Shown here one piece after another: positions 52,002 through 61,400 of a stretch of DNA of 64,000 nucleotides (within the stretch, counting starts at the first letter, position 1; each line of letters starts with the position of its first letter). The notes beneath the pieces are model-generated. The model had not been told where the DNA came from, searched no databases, and saw nothing but the letters and a program-made list of their open reading frames with translations. The stretch is from the NCBI GenBank assembly GCA_003389325.1, contig QQVE01000051.1:1-64000 (forward strand), written 5' to 3'. The stretch comes from Planctomycetota bacterium (GTDB lineage Bacteria > Planctomycetota > Planctomycetia > Pirellulales > PALSA-1355). The translations under genes were made by a program, and so were the position numbers.

Positions 52002-53285
52002 ATGAAGCTGCGTTATGCTTGGGCACTGTTGTTTTTATTGGCTTGCGGTTCGTTCGTGTCGGTGGTCCGGGCCGATGGCCTGATTCGCGACGGCGTGGGT
52101 CCGATCTCGACCGGCCGCGGCGGCACGAACCAAGGCTTCGCCGACAACTCGGCGATTATTCTCGACAACCCCGCCGCGATGGTGAACGTCGCGGGCAACG
52201 GCCCCGGCGAAGCCGGTGTCGACACGGTCATCACGTCGGTCGGCTTTTCGGATCCGTTCAACGACGTAAACAGCAAGATTCGCCCCATCCCGGCTCCGGT
52301 GCTGGGCTTCATCAAGAAGAGCGACGACGAACGCTGGGCCTGGGGCTTGGGCGCGTTTGCCCCGGCAGGCTTCGGCGCCAGCTATGGTGCCCTCGACAAC
52401 CCCGTGACGGGCTCCAACCTCACGCGGTCGTTGGGAGCCATGGGTAAGCTGCTGCCGGCCCTGAGCTTTCGGGCCACCGAGCGGCTATCGCTTGGGCTGT
52501 CGGTCGGCATCGGGTTCTCGTACGCCTCGTTCGACGGCCCGCTGATCCTGCAGACCGCTCCCTTTACCGGAGCGCCTGCGATTCTCGACGTCGAGGGCAC
52601 GGGTGTCGCCCCCGTTGGCGGCTTCGGCTTGCAGTACGACCTTACGCCTAATACGCGGATCGGCGTGGCCTACACCGAGCAGAGCAACTTCTGGATGCAC
52701 GGAGCCACGAACGCGTCGGTCATTCTCGGGCCCGGCTCGGTTCTCGAAAGCAGGTTCAATAGCAAGGTCCAGATTAAGTGGCCCCGTTCCGTGGCCGCGG
52801 GCATCAAGCACGACCTTTGCCCGCACCGCCGCATCTCCGCGGATGTCATTTGGTACGACTGGTCGCAGGCCTTCTCGCAAATCAACCTGTTGCTCTATGC
52901 TCCCTCGAATCCGGTCGTCCCGTTGCTGACCGATGTGCCCATCAAGCAAGTACTGCAGCTGAACTGGACCGATACCGTGTCGTTGCGGCTGGGGTACGAA
53001 GAACAGTTCACACCGCTCGATACCTTCCGCTGCGGCTACGTGTATCACAGCAGTCCCTCGCCCGACTCGACGCTGAATCCGTACCTCGACGGAATCCTGG
53101 AGCACGCCTTCAGCCTCGGCTACAGCCGCTGGCTCGGCCGTGCGTCGCTGAACCTGGCCTACCAGTACAGCTTCGGGCCGCAGCGCTACGTCGAAACCAG
53201 CGGGCTGATTGGCGGACAGTGGGACGACACCACGCTGGACGCCGAGGCACACTTCGCCATGGTCAGCTTCTTGTGGCCGTTCTGA
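52002..53285 (+). CDS. FadL/OmpP1/TodX-family outer-membrane transporter
   Basis: 427 residues with signal peptide (WALLFLLACGSFVSVVRA/D) and a ggggggag ribosome site. The plug region GPISTGRGGTNQGFADNSA and LDNPAAMVN (the NPA signature) are typical of FadL. Later strands (GWGLGAFAPAGFGASYG-like, PALSFRATERLSLGLSVGIG, NTRIGVAYTEQSNF, LGYEEQFTP) and a last strand ending VSFLWPF fit a 14-strand barrel. FadL proteins let hydrophobic molecules cross the outer membrane. It is 178 bp after ispH in the same direction. Movement of a terpenoid is a reasonable hypothesis; fatty acids or alkanes are the default alternative. Confidence 0.85.
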   Translation: MKLRYAWALLFLLACGSFVSVVRADGLIRDGVGPISTGRGGTNQGFADNSAIILDNPAAMVNVAGNGPGEAGVDTVITSVGFSDPFNDVNSKIRPIPAPVLGFIKKSDDERWAWGLGAFAPAGFGASYGALDNPVTGSNLTRSLGAMGKLLPALSFRATERLSLGLSVGIGFSYASFDGPLILQTAPFTGAPAILDVEGTGVAPVGGFGLQYDLTPNTRIGVAYTEQSNFWMHGATNASVILGPGSVLESRFNSKVQIKWPRSVAAGIKHDLCPHRRISADVIWYDWSQAFSQINLLLYAPSNPVVPLLTDVPIKQVLQLNWTDTVSLRLGYEEQFTPLDTFRCGYVYHSSPSPDSTLNPYLDGILEHAFSLGYSRWLGRASLNLAYQYSFGPQRYVETSGLIGGQWDDTTLDAEAHFAMVSFLWPF

Positions 53286-53313
53286 AGTGCCGCGTGAGGC
53301 GCGGCGCGAGCGG

Positions 53314-53610
53314 CTACGACTCGCGCTGCGCGTCGTGCATCGTCTGAGCAATCCGTACGCGGGCCTCTTCCGACAAGCCCGAGTCGGCAGCCTCTTCCAA
53401 GCGCGCCGCCACGTGGCGTGTCGCCTCGCTTAGAAACGCCACTTGCTTGCGGAAGCGGCGACAGCCTCCGCACACGAGCAGATGCCCGTTGAGGGCCAGG
53501 CGATCGACCAGCGAAAGCTGCTCGTCCAGCCGGCGCGAGCTGAGCTCGGCCGCCGACTGGCAGGAGAGTGTCAGAATGTATTTCACGCGGGACAGGATCT
53601 TCATCCCCAA
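53314..53610 (-). CDS. Zinc-binding anti-sigma factor-like protein (zf-HC2), soluble
   Basis: 98 residues. C17, H43, C47 and C50 (HLLVCGGC) fit the zinc anti-sigma motif H-x3-C-x2-C with an upstream Cys. No transmembrane helix follows; the rest is a charged helix (SEEARVRIAQTMHDAQRES). It starts 8 bp after the ECF sigma stop, the usual sigma/anti-sigma order. It probably binds and holds that sigma factor in the cytoplasm, releasing it upon thiol oxidation or another signal. Confidence 0.8.
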   Translation of the reverse strand: MGMKILSRVKYILTLSCQSAAELSSRRLDEQLSLVDRLALNGHLLVCGGCRRFRKQVAFLSEATRHVAARLEEAADSGLSEEARVRIAQTMHDAQRES

Positions 53611-53618
53611 CGCAACCC

Positions 53619-54251
53619 CTACCGACGCTCGATTTCAAACCAGTGCTTTTCCAGACACTTCCGCAACAATTGCCGCGCCCGAAACATGCGAACCCTCAGG
53701 TTCCCCGGGCTGAGTTCGAGTTCCTGCTGCAACGCGCTTGCCTCGATCCCCTCCAGCTCGCGCAACACGAACGCGCTGGCTAGCGTGCGCGGCAGCTTGG
53801 CCAGGCAACCCTCCAGCACGTTCCAAAACTCGCGTGCTTCCAGGATCTCCGGCGGCGTCGGCCAGTCGGCGACGGCCTGCTGCCACAAGCCGTCGGCGGT
53901 GAACCAGCCGGAAGAATCGCCCAGCGACGCGGCCTCTTCCCCGGCGCGGGCCCGCGCCGCGGAGACCTTGCGGTAGTGGTCCACGATCTTGCGGCGCAGG
54001 ATCGAGACGAGCCACGTGCGCACGCTAGCAGCGCCGCGAAACGGCTCGCGCGACTTGATCGCTGCCAGGAACGTCTCTTGCACGAGATCCTCCGCCACTT
54101 CCCGCTTGCCCACGCGCATCCGCGCGTACCGGAATAGCGCATCGCCGTGTTCTGCCAGCCAATTCTCTGCCGAGGCCAAGGGTACGCCTTCCGTGCTACT
54201 GTCGCAAGCCGGCCTCTCGGTAGCGCGGGTTGTCGTCTTCGGTGAATGCAT
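53619..54251 (-). CDS. ECF-family RNA polymerase sigma factor
   Basis: 210 residues from ATG 54251; an in-frame ATG at 54329 is possible but the added residues look non-coding. Region 2: WLAEHGDALFRYARMRVG, AEDLVQETFLAAI, FRGAASVRTWLVSILRRKIVDHYRK. Region 4: LEGCLAKLPRTLASAFVL, LEGIEASALQQELELSPGNL, RMFRARQLLRKCLE. The region 2-4 linker is long and Trp-containing (DSSGWFTADGLWQQAVADW). It directs RNA polymerase to stress or envelope genes under control of the anti-sigma gene 8 bp downstream. Regulon unknown. Confidence 0.92.
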   Translation of the reverse strand: MHSPKTTTRATERPACDSSTEGVPLASAENWLAEHGDALFRYARMRVGKREVAEDLVQETFLAAIKSREPFRGAASVRTWLVSILRRKIVDHYRKVSAARARAGEEAASLGDSSGWFTADGLWQQAVADWPTPPEILEAREFWNVLEGCLAKLPRTLASAFVLRELEGIEASALQQELELSPGNLRVRMFRARQLLRKCLEKHWFEIERR

Positions 54252-54717
54252 GCGAGTGCAGCGCCGCGCGCCTGTTTCTATCCCGTCAATCAAATCCTCC
54301 CCTGCTGTGCGAGACGGGTCAAGCCGCAACGGGGCTGCTTCCGCCGCGAAAAAAACCTCACCAGGCAGGCTGTAACGCCGGCCACATCACTACGACTAAT
54401 ACGGCGATTGTTCCCGGCCGTGCAGGCCCGTCGCGGCAGTCGCCACGCGGGCCCAACGGCAGGAATTTCGCCGCCTCCGGCGACCAAACCGTATGTCTCG
54501 ATTGGTACCGCCAGTGATTGCAGCACTCGAACAGGAATCTCCGTGACACCTTGAAGGCGTTCGCGGCGAACCCTCTTTGCAGCTTTCTTCAAACGTTTCG
54601 TGCGGACACTCAACGCCGCACGTTGCCATCCATTTGCGAAGGCGCTTGCCGCTCCCGGTGCGCGCCCCTGACATGACGATCCCCTTGAAATGAACAGACC
54701 ATGAGGAGCCTGACCTG
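54252..54717. other. Intergenic region between ECF sigma gene and PEP-CTERM gene
   Basis: 466 bp in a divergent arrangement, so it should contain the sigma-factor promoter (leftward) and the PEP-CTERM gene promoter (rightward). Overlapping short frames (for example 54290-54613 leftward) are Arg-rich and lack family features. I see no strong hairpin. A ribosome site (gagga) lies 11 bp before ATG 54718. Confidence 0.4.
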
Positions 54718-55515
54718 ATGCGCAACACTTACGCGTTCCTCGGATTCCTGTCGCTGGCGAGCTTTGCCGCGTCGCCGCTGGCCGCCGCAGACTTGGGAAT
54801 CACGATTACCAACAACATGGCCGCCGGCGGAAGCGCCTTTACGCCCGTTTGGCTCGGAGTTCACGACGGCACGTTTGACACCTTCGATTCGGGCAGCGCC
54901 GCTAGCGCCGCGGTCGAGGCCGTCGCCGAGCTCGGCGACACCGCCCCCATCACGACGGCGTTTACCGGCGTCGGCCCGCAAACGACGCTCGCCGCCGGCG
55001 GTCCGTTCGTGCCCGGAGCCGTGGCATCGACAACGCTCTCGGTCCCGAATCCCACGAGCGAACGTTATCTGAGCTTCCTGTCGATGATCGTGCCGTCCAA
55101 CGACCTGTTCATGGGCAACGGCAACCCGACCGCCATCGAGGTGTTCGACGCGGGCGGCAATTTCGTGGGTCCACTGACCATCACGGTTATGGGCAGCAAC
55201 GTCTGGGACGCCGGCACGGAAGTGAATGACGCCACCGACGGCCCGGCCTTCGTTCTGGGCGTGGATGCGACGCTCGGCACCACGGAGAACGGCACCGTCG
55301 AGCTGTTCCTCGGACAGGCCGGCGCGGCTGACTACCTTAGTAGCTTCCTGGGACTCACGTCCGCCACGGGCTACGAGTTCACGAACCTTGTGCCTGCCGA
55401 CGGCGTGATCGCCACGATCACGATCGTGCCCGAGCCGTCGACGATGGCGCTGGCGGGCATGGGTATCGTGGGACTGGCTGTCGCCGGATGGCGTCGCCGC
55501 CGCGCAGCCCGCTAA
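54718..55515 (+). CDS. Spondin-domain PEP-CTERM exported protein
   Basis: 265 residues. Signal peptide (FLGFLSLASFAASPLAAA/D). The body matches the spondin N-terminal domain as found in bacteria: GITITNNMAAGGSAFTPVWL, GVHDGTFDTFDSG, SFLSMIVPSNDLFMGN and WDAGTEVNDA. The C-terminus is a full PEP-CTERM sorting signal: VPEPSTMALAGMG, a hydrophobic helix and WRRRRAAR. It should be processed by an exosortase, not encoded here, and end up in the envelope or matrix. It is transcribed away from the ECF sigma factor, which could control it. Confidence 0.9.
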   Translation: MRNTYAFLGFLSLASFAASPLAAADLGITITNNMAAGGSAFTPVWLGVHDGTFDTFDSGSAASAAVEAVAELGDTAPITTAFTGVGPQTTLAAGGPFVPGAVASTTLSVPNPTSERYLSFLSMIVPSNDLFMGNGNPTAIEVFDAGGNFVGPLTITVMGSNVWDAGTEVNDATDGPAFVLGVDATLGTTENGTVELFLGQAGAADYLSSFLGLTSATGYEFTNLVPADGVIATITIVPEPSTMALAGMGIVGLAVAGWRRRRAAR

Positions 55516-55594
55516 GCGCGCCTGCTGGATATCTCCTTCGTCGCGGCGAGTGCCCCTCAGGCAGCCGGCCCCTTGGTGCAGCCCTCGGGCAGCG

Positions 55595-58033
55595 TCAGGC
55601 GGCCGCTGTCGAAGGGGCGTTCGCTTCGTCGCCGTCGGTGCTTGCTGGGGTGTCGCCGGTCAAACGGTAAAACAGCAGCTTGGCAGCGTCCTCGACCAGG
55701 AACCAGACCAGGGCATATCCCCACACTACGGCTGCCCAGCCCCAACCGAGCGGCGTCATCAGCTCGAAGCCGTAGACCGCAATCACCGTGGCCAGGAGCT
55801 GAGTGCCCGCCACGGCAGCCAGCAGCACGTTGGCCGGCCGTATCGACCAGAACGGTCCGCGCGTGCGTGCCACGAACACGGTCAAGTGACCGGCCACGGA
55901 CAGCTTCAGGTAGATCAATGTCTGAATGCGATCGCGATCCAAGTCCCAGAATCGCTCGGCGAGATAGAACAGCCCGAAAGATTCGACCACGCCGACCACA
56001 CCCAGCACCGTGGCCAATCCCAGCACGCGGCGCATGTTCCACGCCTCCGGCTTGCTGGCGTAGCGGACGTTGTCGTAGGCAATCGACAGGATGGCCCCGT
56101 CGTTCATCAGGGCCAACAGCACGATCATCACGGCGGTGACCGGGTAGAAATTGAACACGATGATCGACAGTGTCATGAACAACAGCACGCGAATCGTCTC
56201 GGCGATGCGATAGATGGCGTAGCTGTTCATTCGCTGAAAGATCTTGCGGCTCTCCTTGATGGCGTCGATGATCGCCGTCAGGCCCGGAGCCAGCAGCACG
56301 ATGTCGGCGGCGGCCCGGGCTGCATCGGTGGCACCCGACACGGCAATGCCGGCATCGGCTTTCTTGAGCGCCGGGGCGTCGTTCACGCCGTCGCCCGTCA
56401 TGCCCACGATGTGACCGCGCTTTTGCAGGACGTCGACGATGCGGAACTTGTGCTCGGGAAACACCTGGGCAAAGCCGTCGGCGTCCTCGACGCGCTCGGC
56501 AAGCGACGCATCGGTCTGTGCCTCGTCGGCAAATAGTGCAGCGTCCAGGATGTTGGTCCCTAACCCGACCTGGCCGGCAATCTCGCGGCCGATTGCCACC
56601 TGGTCGCCGGTGACCATCTTGACGTCGACGCCCATCTGCTTGGCGGTCTCGATCGTGGTGGCCGAGTCGTCGCGCGGCGGATCGAATAGCGGCAACACGC
56701 CCAGGAATCGCCAGGGGCCATTGCCGTCGCTGCGAGCCACGCCCAGCGAGCGGAATCCCCGCTGCGCGAAGCCGCCTATGGCCTCCTCGACCTGTTGCTG
56801 CAATGCCTGGCCATCGTCGGCCAGAGCCAGAATCATTTGCGGCGCGCCCTTGGTGACGTGAAACGTCGATCCGTCGGAAGCCGTGGCCGTGGCTTCAGTG
56901 CGCTTGTGCACGGGATCGAACGGTTGAAAATGCGTGACCTGCGCCTTGGCGATTGCCGAATCCTTGTTGGCCTTCGACAGCACGGCCATGTCGATCGGGT
57001 CTTGATCCTCGCCACGCGAGGCCAGGGCCGCGCTGTCGATCAGATCCTGCGGCGACACGCCTTCCACGACGAACGGATCGCCCAATGCCAGTTGGTTTTT
57101 CGTCAGCGTGCCGGTCTTGTCCGAGCACAGCAAGTCCATGCCGGCCAATTCTTCGATGGCCACCAGGCGGCTGACGATCGCCTGACTGGCAGCCAACAAT
57201 CGTGCGCCAACCGCCATCGTGACCGACAGCACGGTCGGCATGGCCACGGGAATCGCGGCCACGGTGAGCACCAACGCAAACTGGATCGTCTTAAGCGTGT
57301 GGTCGCCGCGTGCGAAGGCCACGATGAGAATCAAGGCCACCATCGCCAGCGCGATGACGATCAGGTAGTTGCCGATCCGCAGCACGGCCTGTTGAAAATG
57401 GCTCACCGTGTGGGCCGAAGCTACGAGGCTGGCCGTCTTGCCAAAGTAGGTGTGCTCGCCCGTGCCGGTGACCACGGCGTCGATCTCGCCTTGCCGCACA
57501 ACCGAGCCGGAATAGACGGTTTCGCCCGTCTTGCGCGTCACGGGCAGCGACTCGCCGGTCAGCGCGGCCTGATCCACTTCGATGGGATCGCCCGCTAGCA
57601 GGGCCGCATCGGCCGGCACGATGTCGCCCAGTCGAATGCGGATCAAGTCGTCGGGTACGAGGTCTCGCGCCGCCACCGCCAGCCACTGGCCGCCGCGTTT
57701 TACCTTGGCCTGCAGGGCCAGCCGGGCTTTCAGGGCGGCAATGGCGTTGCCGGCCTGCATCTCTTCCCACGAGCCGACCACCGCGTTGGCAAATAGCAGT
57801 AGGAGAATAATGAAGAAGTCTTCCCAGTCGCCCGCGATGGCCGAGAGCAGCACGGCCGCTTCGATCATCCAGGGGATCGGCCCCCAGAAGTATCCGAGAA
57901 ATTTCAGCACCGGATTGGTCGACTTCTCGGGCAGTTCGTTGTAGCCGAACTTCGCGCGGCGATGTTGAACTTCGCTTTCGCTCAGCCCATTGGGCGAAGC
58001 TCCCGGGGGAACTTCGATTTGCTGTGCGTGCAT
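55595..58033 (-). CDS. P3A-type plasma-membrane proton ATPase
   Basis: 812 residues from ATG 58033, chosen for an upstream ggagagc; an ATG at 58078 would add 15 residues. Domain order of P-type ATPases: ALTGESLPVT (actuator TGES, 159-162), phosphorylated D305 in CSDKTGTLTKN, KGAPQMIL nucleotide site, VTGDQ and GMTGDGVNDAPAL hinge. Short length, the EAAVLLSA helix 1-2 region, and NDGAI in helix 6 (Asp matching the proton-binding Asp of plant and fungal H+-ATPases) support P3A over Ca2+ or heavy-metal pumps; no N-terminal metal motif is seen. It exports H+ at the cost of ATP. It stands alone, divergent from the LamG-DUF1553 gene. Confidence 0.9.
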   Translation of the reverse strand: MHAQQIEVPPGASPNGLSESEVQHRRAKFGYNELPEKSTNPVLKFLGYFWGPIPWMIEAAVLLSAIAGDWEDFFIILLLLFANAVVGSWEEMQAGNAIAALKARLALQAKVKRGGQWLAVAARDLVPDDLIRIRLGDIVPADAALLAGDPIEVDQAALTGESLPVTRKTGETVYSGSVVRQGEIDAVVTGTGEHTYFGKTASLVASAHTVSHFQQAVLRIGNYLIVIALAMVALILIVAFARGDHTLKTIQFALVLTVAAIPVAMPTVLSVTMAVGARLLAASQAIVSRLVAIEELAGMDLLCSDKTGTLTKNQLALGDPFVVEGVSPQDLIDSAALASRGEDQDPIDMAVLSKANKDSAIAKAQVTHFQPFDPVHKRTEATATASDGSTFHVTKGAPQMILALADDGQALQQQVEEAIGGFAQRGFRSLGVARSDGNGPWRFLGVLPLFDPPRDDSATTIETAKQMGVDVKMVTGDQVAIGREIAGQVGLGTNILDAALFADEAQTDASLAERVEDADGFAQVFPEHKFRIVDVLQKRGHIVGMTGDGVNDAPALKKADAGIAVSGATDAARAAADIVLLAPGLTAIIDAIKESRKIFQRMNSYAIYRIAETIRVLLFMTLSIIVFNFYPVTAVMIVLLALMNDGAILSIAYDNVRYASKPEAWNMRRVLGLATVLGVVGVVESFGLFYLAERFWDLDRDRIQTLIYLKLSVAGHLTVFVARTRGPFWSIRPANVLLAAVAGTQLLATVIAVYGFELMTPLGWGWAAVVWGYALVWFLVEDAAKLLFYRLTGDTPASTDGDEANAPSTAAA

Positions 58034-58474
58034 GTCTTGCTCTCCGGCTCTTGGCTCGGTGGCAGATGAAGCGCCCATTGTCGAGAACCCTCGTACGATT
58101 GCAAAGGTCGGTCTGGCGCGCGAGCCGATCGCGTTGGTCGACGCGTTTCAGCGGCGGCGGAACTCGCACTCGAGTGCGCGCAATTGTCGGAGTCGCGACA
58201 ACGCGTTGTGCCCAATCAAACCTAGGACGAGCCGCCGTCCTAGGTTGCGTGATGCGGTCGGGCTCGCGCGCGTGCTCGCGCATCAGGATCCAGCCATGCG
58301 GGAACTTCAGGTTATGCGGGTCACCGCGGGCTCGCGGCTGCCGTGCGAAGCGCTAGATGCCACGTGCAGCGAGCGGCTGCGGCGCGGTTGAAGACACCCC
58401 CACGGGGAAGATATGATGACGGGGCCGCCCAAGCGGCTCCCTCCGCACACCATCACTCCCCAGGATCGTGACGC
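58034..58474. other. Divergent intergenic region with an 11-bp perfect palindrome
   Basis: 441 bp between the H+-ATPase gene (leftward) and the LamG-DUF1549-DUF1553 gene (rightward). It must hold both promoters. The only marked structure is the inverted repeat at 58219-58246, listed separately. No supported gene. Confidence 0.4.
58219..58246. promoter_or_regulatory. Perfect 11-bp inverted repeat (operator or hairpin)
   Basis: AACCTAGGACG (58219-58229), loop agccgc, CGTCCTAGGTT (58236-58246). Arms are perfectly complementary. It contains CCTAGG twice, a rare tetramer core (CTAG) in most bacterial genomes. There is no run of T on the plus strand, only a weak TTTGATT on the minus strand. It lies in a divergent promoter region, which favours an operator, but a structured leader is possible. 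Confidence 0.5.
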
Positions 58475-61400
58475 ATGGGCATCCCCACACCGCCAGCCTG
58501 GACGCGCCTTTTTCTGATTCCGCTGGTTGCCTTGGCGGCCGTTTGGACCCCCAAGTCAAGCCCTTTGACAGCGGCGACTTCCAGCGATACCTCACGATAT
58601 GCCAGCCTCGTCGAGAAGGACGCCCCCGTCTGCTGGTGGCGGATGAGCGCCGACGGGTCCGCGGTGATCAACCGCAGCGCGCCCGACTCGAGCGACGGTC
58701 TCTCGGCGCTACCCATCGGCAAGGTGCAGCTCGATGCCGTGGGCCCCAGCGGGGAGGCGTTTCCCGATTTCGCCTCGGGCAACGTAGCGGTTCGGCTGCC
58801 TGCGGGGCGCAACTACCTGCGCGTGGCTGATCCTGGTGAGAACAGCCCGCTGGATTTCGACAACGGCGACGCTCTCACGATCGAAGCCTGGATCGAGCCG
58901 GCCGCTCATTCCAAGACCGGCTACAGCTATATCGTGGGCAAGGGGCGCACCTTGAAGCCAGGCCACGGTAGCCGCAATCAGAACTACTCGCTCCGCCTGG
59001 CTAACAGCAGCACGACGGCCCGGCTGAGCTTCTTCTTTGTCGATGCCGAAACGCCGGACAAGAGCAGCAGCCACAATGCCGACGGCCATCGCTGGACCTC
59101 GAAAGCCAGCGTGCCGCTCGACGGGCGGTGGCATCACGTCGCGCTGACCTACACCTTCGGCAAGCCCGAGTCGATCAAGGGCTTTATCGACGGGCGCCCG
59201 ACCGGCGGTAGCTGGGAGTTGGGCGGCCCGACGACCAAACGCCCGATCGTGGACGATGACGACCTGTGGATCGGCTCCTCGATGTCGGGCCGAGCTACGT
59301 TTGTCGGCGCGATCGACGAAGTGGCCATCTACCGCCGCGCGCTAACGGCCGACGACGTTAAGCGCCACGTTCGAATTCACCGCCGCGACGAGATGCAAGC
59401 ATTGGTGGATGCCGCCGCCGAGTCGGCTCCCAGCGACCACGTGCAATTCGACATCTTCGAAGGCGCCGCTGTGGTCAACAGTTGGGACTTTCGGCCGCAC
59501 GAGCGGCAGCCGCTCTACGAGTCCGACGTGTTTGCGCTCACCGAACTGCCGCGCAAATACGATCGCCGCGGATTGATCGTCGACCGGCCCACGCCCATTT
59601 TGGTCCATGGCTATGCCCGGCTGACGTTGCCGCCGGGGCAGCACAAGCTGGCTCTGCGCTCGCTCAACGCCGCGCGGCTGTACATCGACGGGGATCTCGT
59701 GGCCGAGAACCCGTTCTTGAAGGTCTCGGGCAACGGCCACGGCAAGGTGTACCAGCTCAAGCCGCAGTCGCCCGATCGACTGTCGCTGCCGGCGGCCCAT
59801 TCCGAGAAGATCATCACGTTCGAGTCGGATGGCCTGCCGCACGTTTTCTCCGTATTCGCCGCGACGGCCATCGCCGGGCGCCCGGCCGAGATGGGCGAGT
59901 TGGTCGTGGCCCGCCAGACCGGCGATGCGCACTACCAGTTGCTGGGGGCATTCGACGAGGCGTCTCCCGGTGCGGCGGTCGCTCATCGCAAGTTCGACGA
60001 TGCCGGCTGGTTCGCTTTTCTGGAGCGAGACCGAGCCCGACGCCGCTCGTGGGAAGCGGAGCAGCGACAAGCGATCTCGCGAGCAGAGGACGCCTGGTGG
60101 GAGGATCGACACGCGGCCGCACGAAAGCTGCTCGATGAATCGCCGCAGGTCGAACCGCCGACGGTCGAAGATGATGCCGAAGTGAACAACGCCGTCGACC
60201 GCTTCATCCAGCGCCGTCTCGAAGAAGCAGGTTTCGACCCGGCGCCCTTGGTAGACGACCTGGCGTTTCTGCGTCGCCTGTCGCTCGACGTGGTTGGCGT
60301 GATCCCCTCGCCCCGGCAAGTCGAGCTTTTTCTGGCCGATCCCCCGGAAACGCGTCGCAGCGCGGCGATCGATCGCCTGCTGGCCGATCCCGGTTGGGCC
60401 GACCATTGGGTGGGCTACTGGCAGCACGTGCTGGCCGAGAACCCCGGGCTGACCAAACCCACGCTCAACAACAGCGGACCGTTTCGCTGGTTCCTGCACG
60501 AGTCGTTTCTCGACAACAAGCCGCTGGACCGCCTCGTTGCCGAGTTGGTGCAGATGGACGCCGGGCCTTCCGCGGGCGGGCCTGCGGGCTTTGCCCAGGC
60601 CACGAACAACGACGTGCCGATGGCCCACAAGGCACACATCGTGGGCACGGCCTTTCTGGGCGTGGAGATGAAGTGCGCCCGCTGCCACGATGCTCCGACG
60701 CACGAATCGACGCAGCGCGATCTGTTCAGCCTGGCGGCCATGCTGGCCGGCAAGCCGCTCTCGGTGCCCAAGTCGAGCACCGTGCCCGGCACGCCCGAGC
60801 AACTGGCACACATGGCGGTCACCGTAAGCCTTAAGCCGGGCGAGCCCGTATCGCCCGAGTGGCCGTTTGCTTCGTTGATGGCCGGCGAGGAAGCTCTCGA
60901 TGAGCCGCTCGCCCGTGACGTCGACGACTTGCGCTCGCGGCTGGCCTATACGCTGGTGCATCCGTCGAACGAACGGTTCGCGCAGGTATTCGTCAATCGA
61001 CTATGGAAGCGTTATCTGGGTCGCGGCCTGGTCGAGCCGGTGCACGACTGGGAGGGCATGGAACCCAGCCATCCGCAGCTATTGGCCTTCCTGGCCGACG
61101 AGCTGGTTCGCAACGGCTACGACATCAAGCACGTGGCCCGGCTGATCCTCAATTCGCGGGCCTATCAGCGCGACTTCGCTTCAGGCGACTCGGCCGATGA
61201 GGCTCAGGAACTGTTTGCGGCCGCAACCCGTCGACGGCTGACTGCCGAACAACTGGCCGACTCGATTTTTCATGCTGTGGGCAAGACGTTCGACTCCGAA
61301 GAGTTGTGCGTCAATCCCGATGGACGCATGTCGGCCAAGAGCTTCTTCAATCTGGGCACGCCGCTGCGGGCTTGGGAGTTCGCCTGCCCGAGTAACGAGC

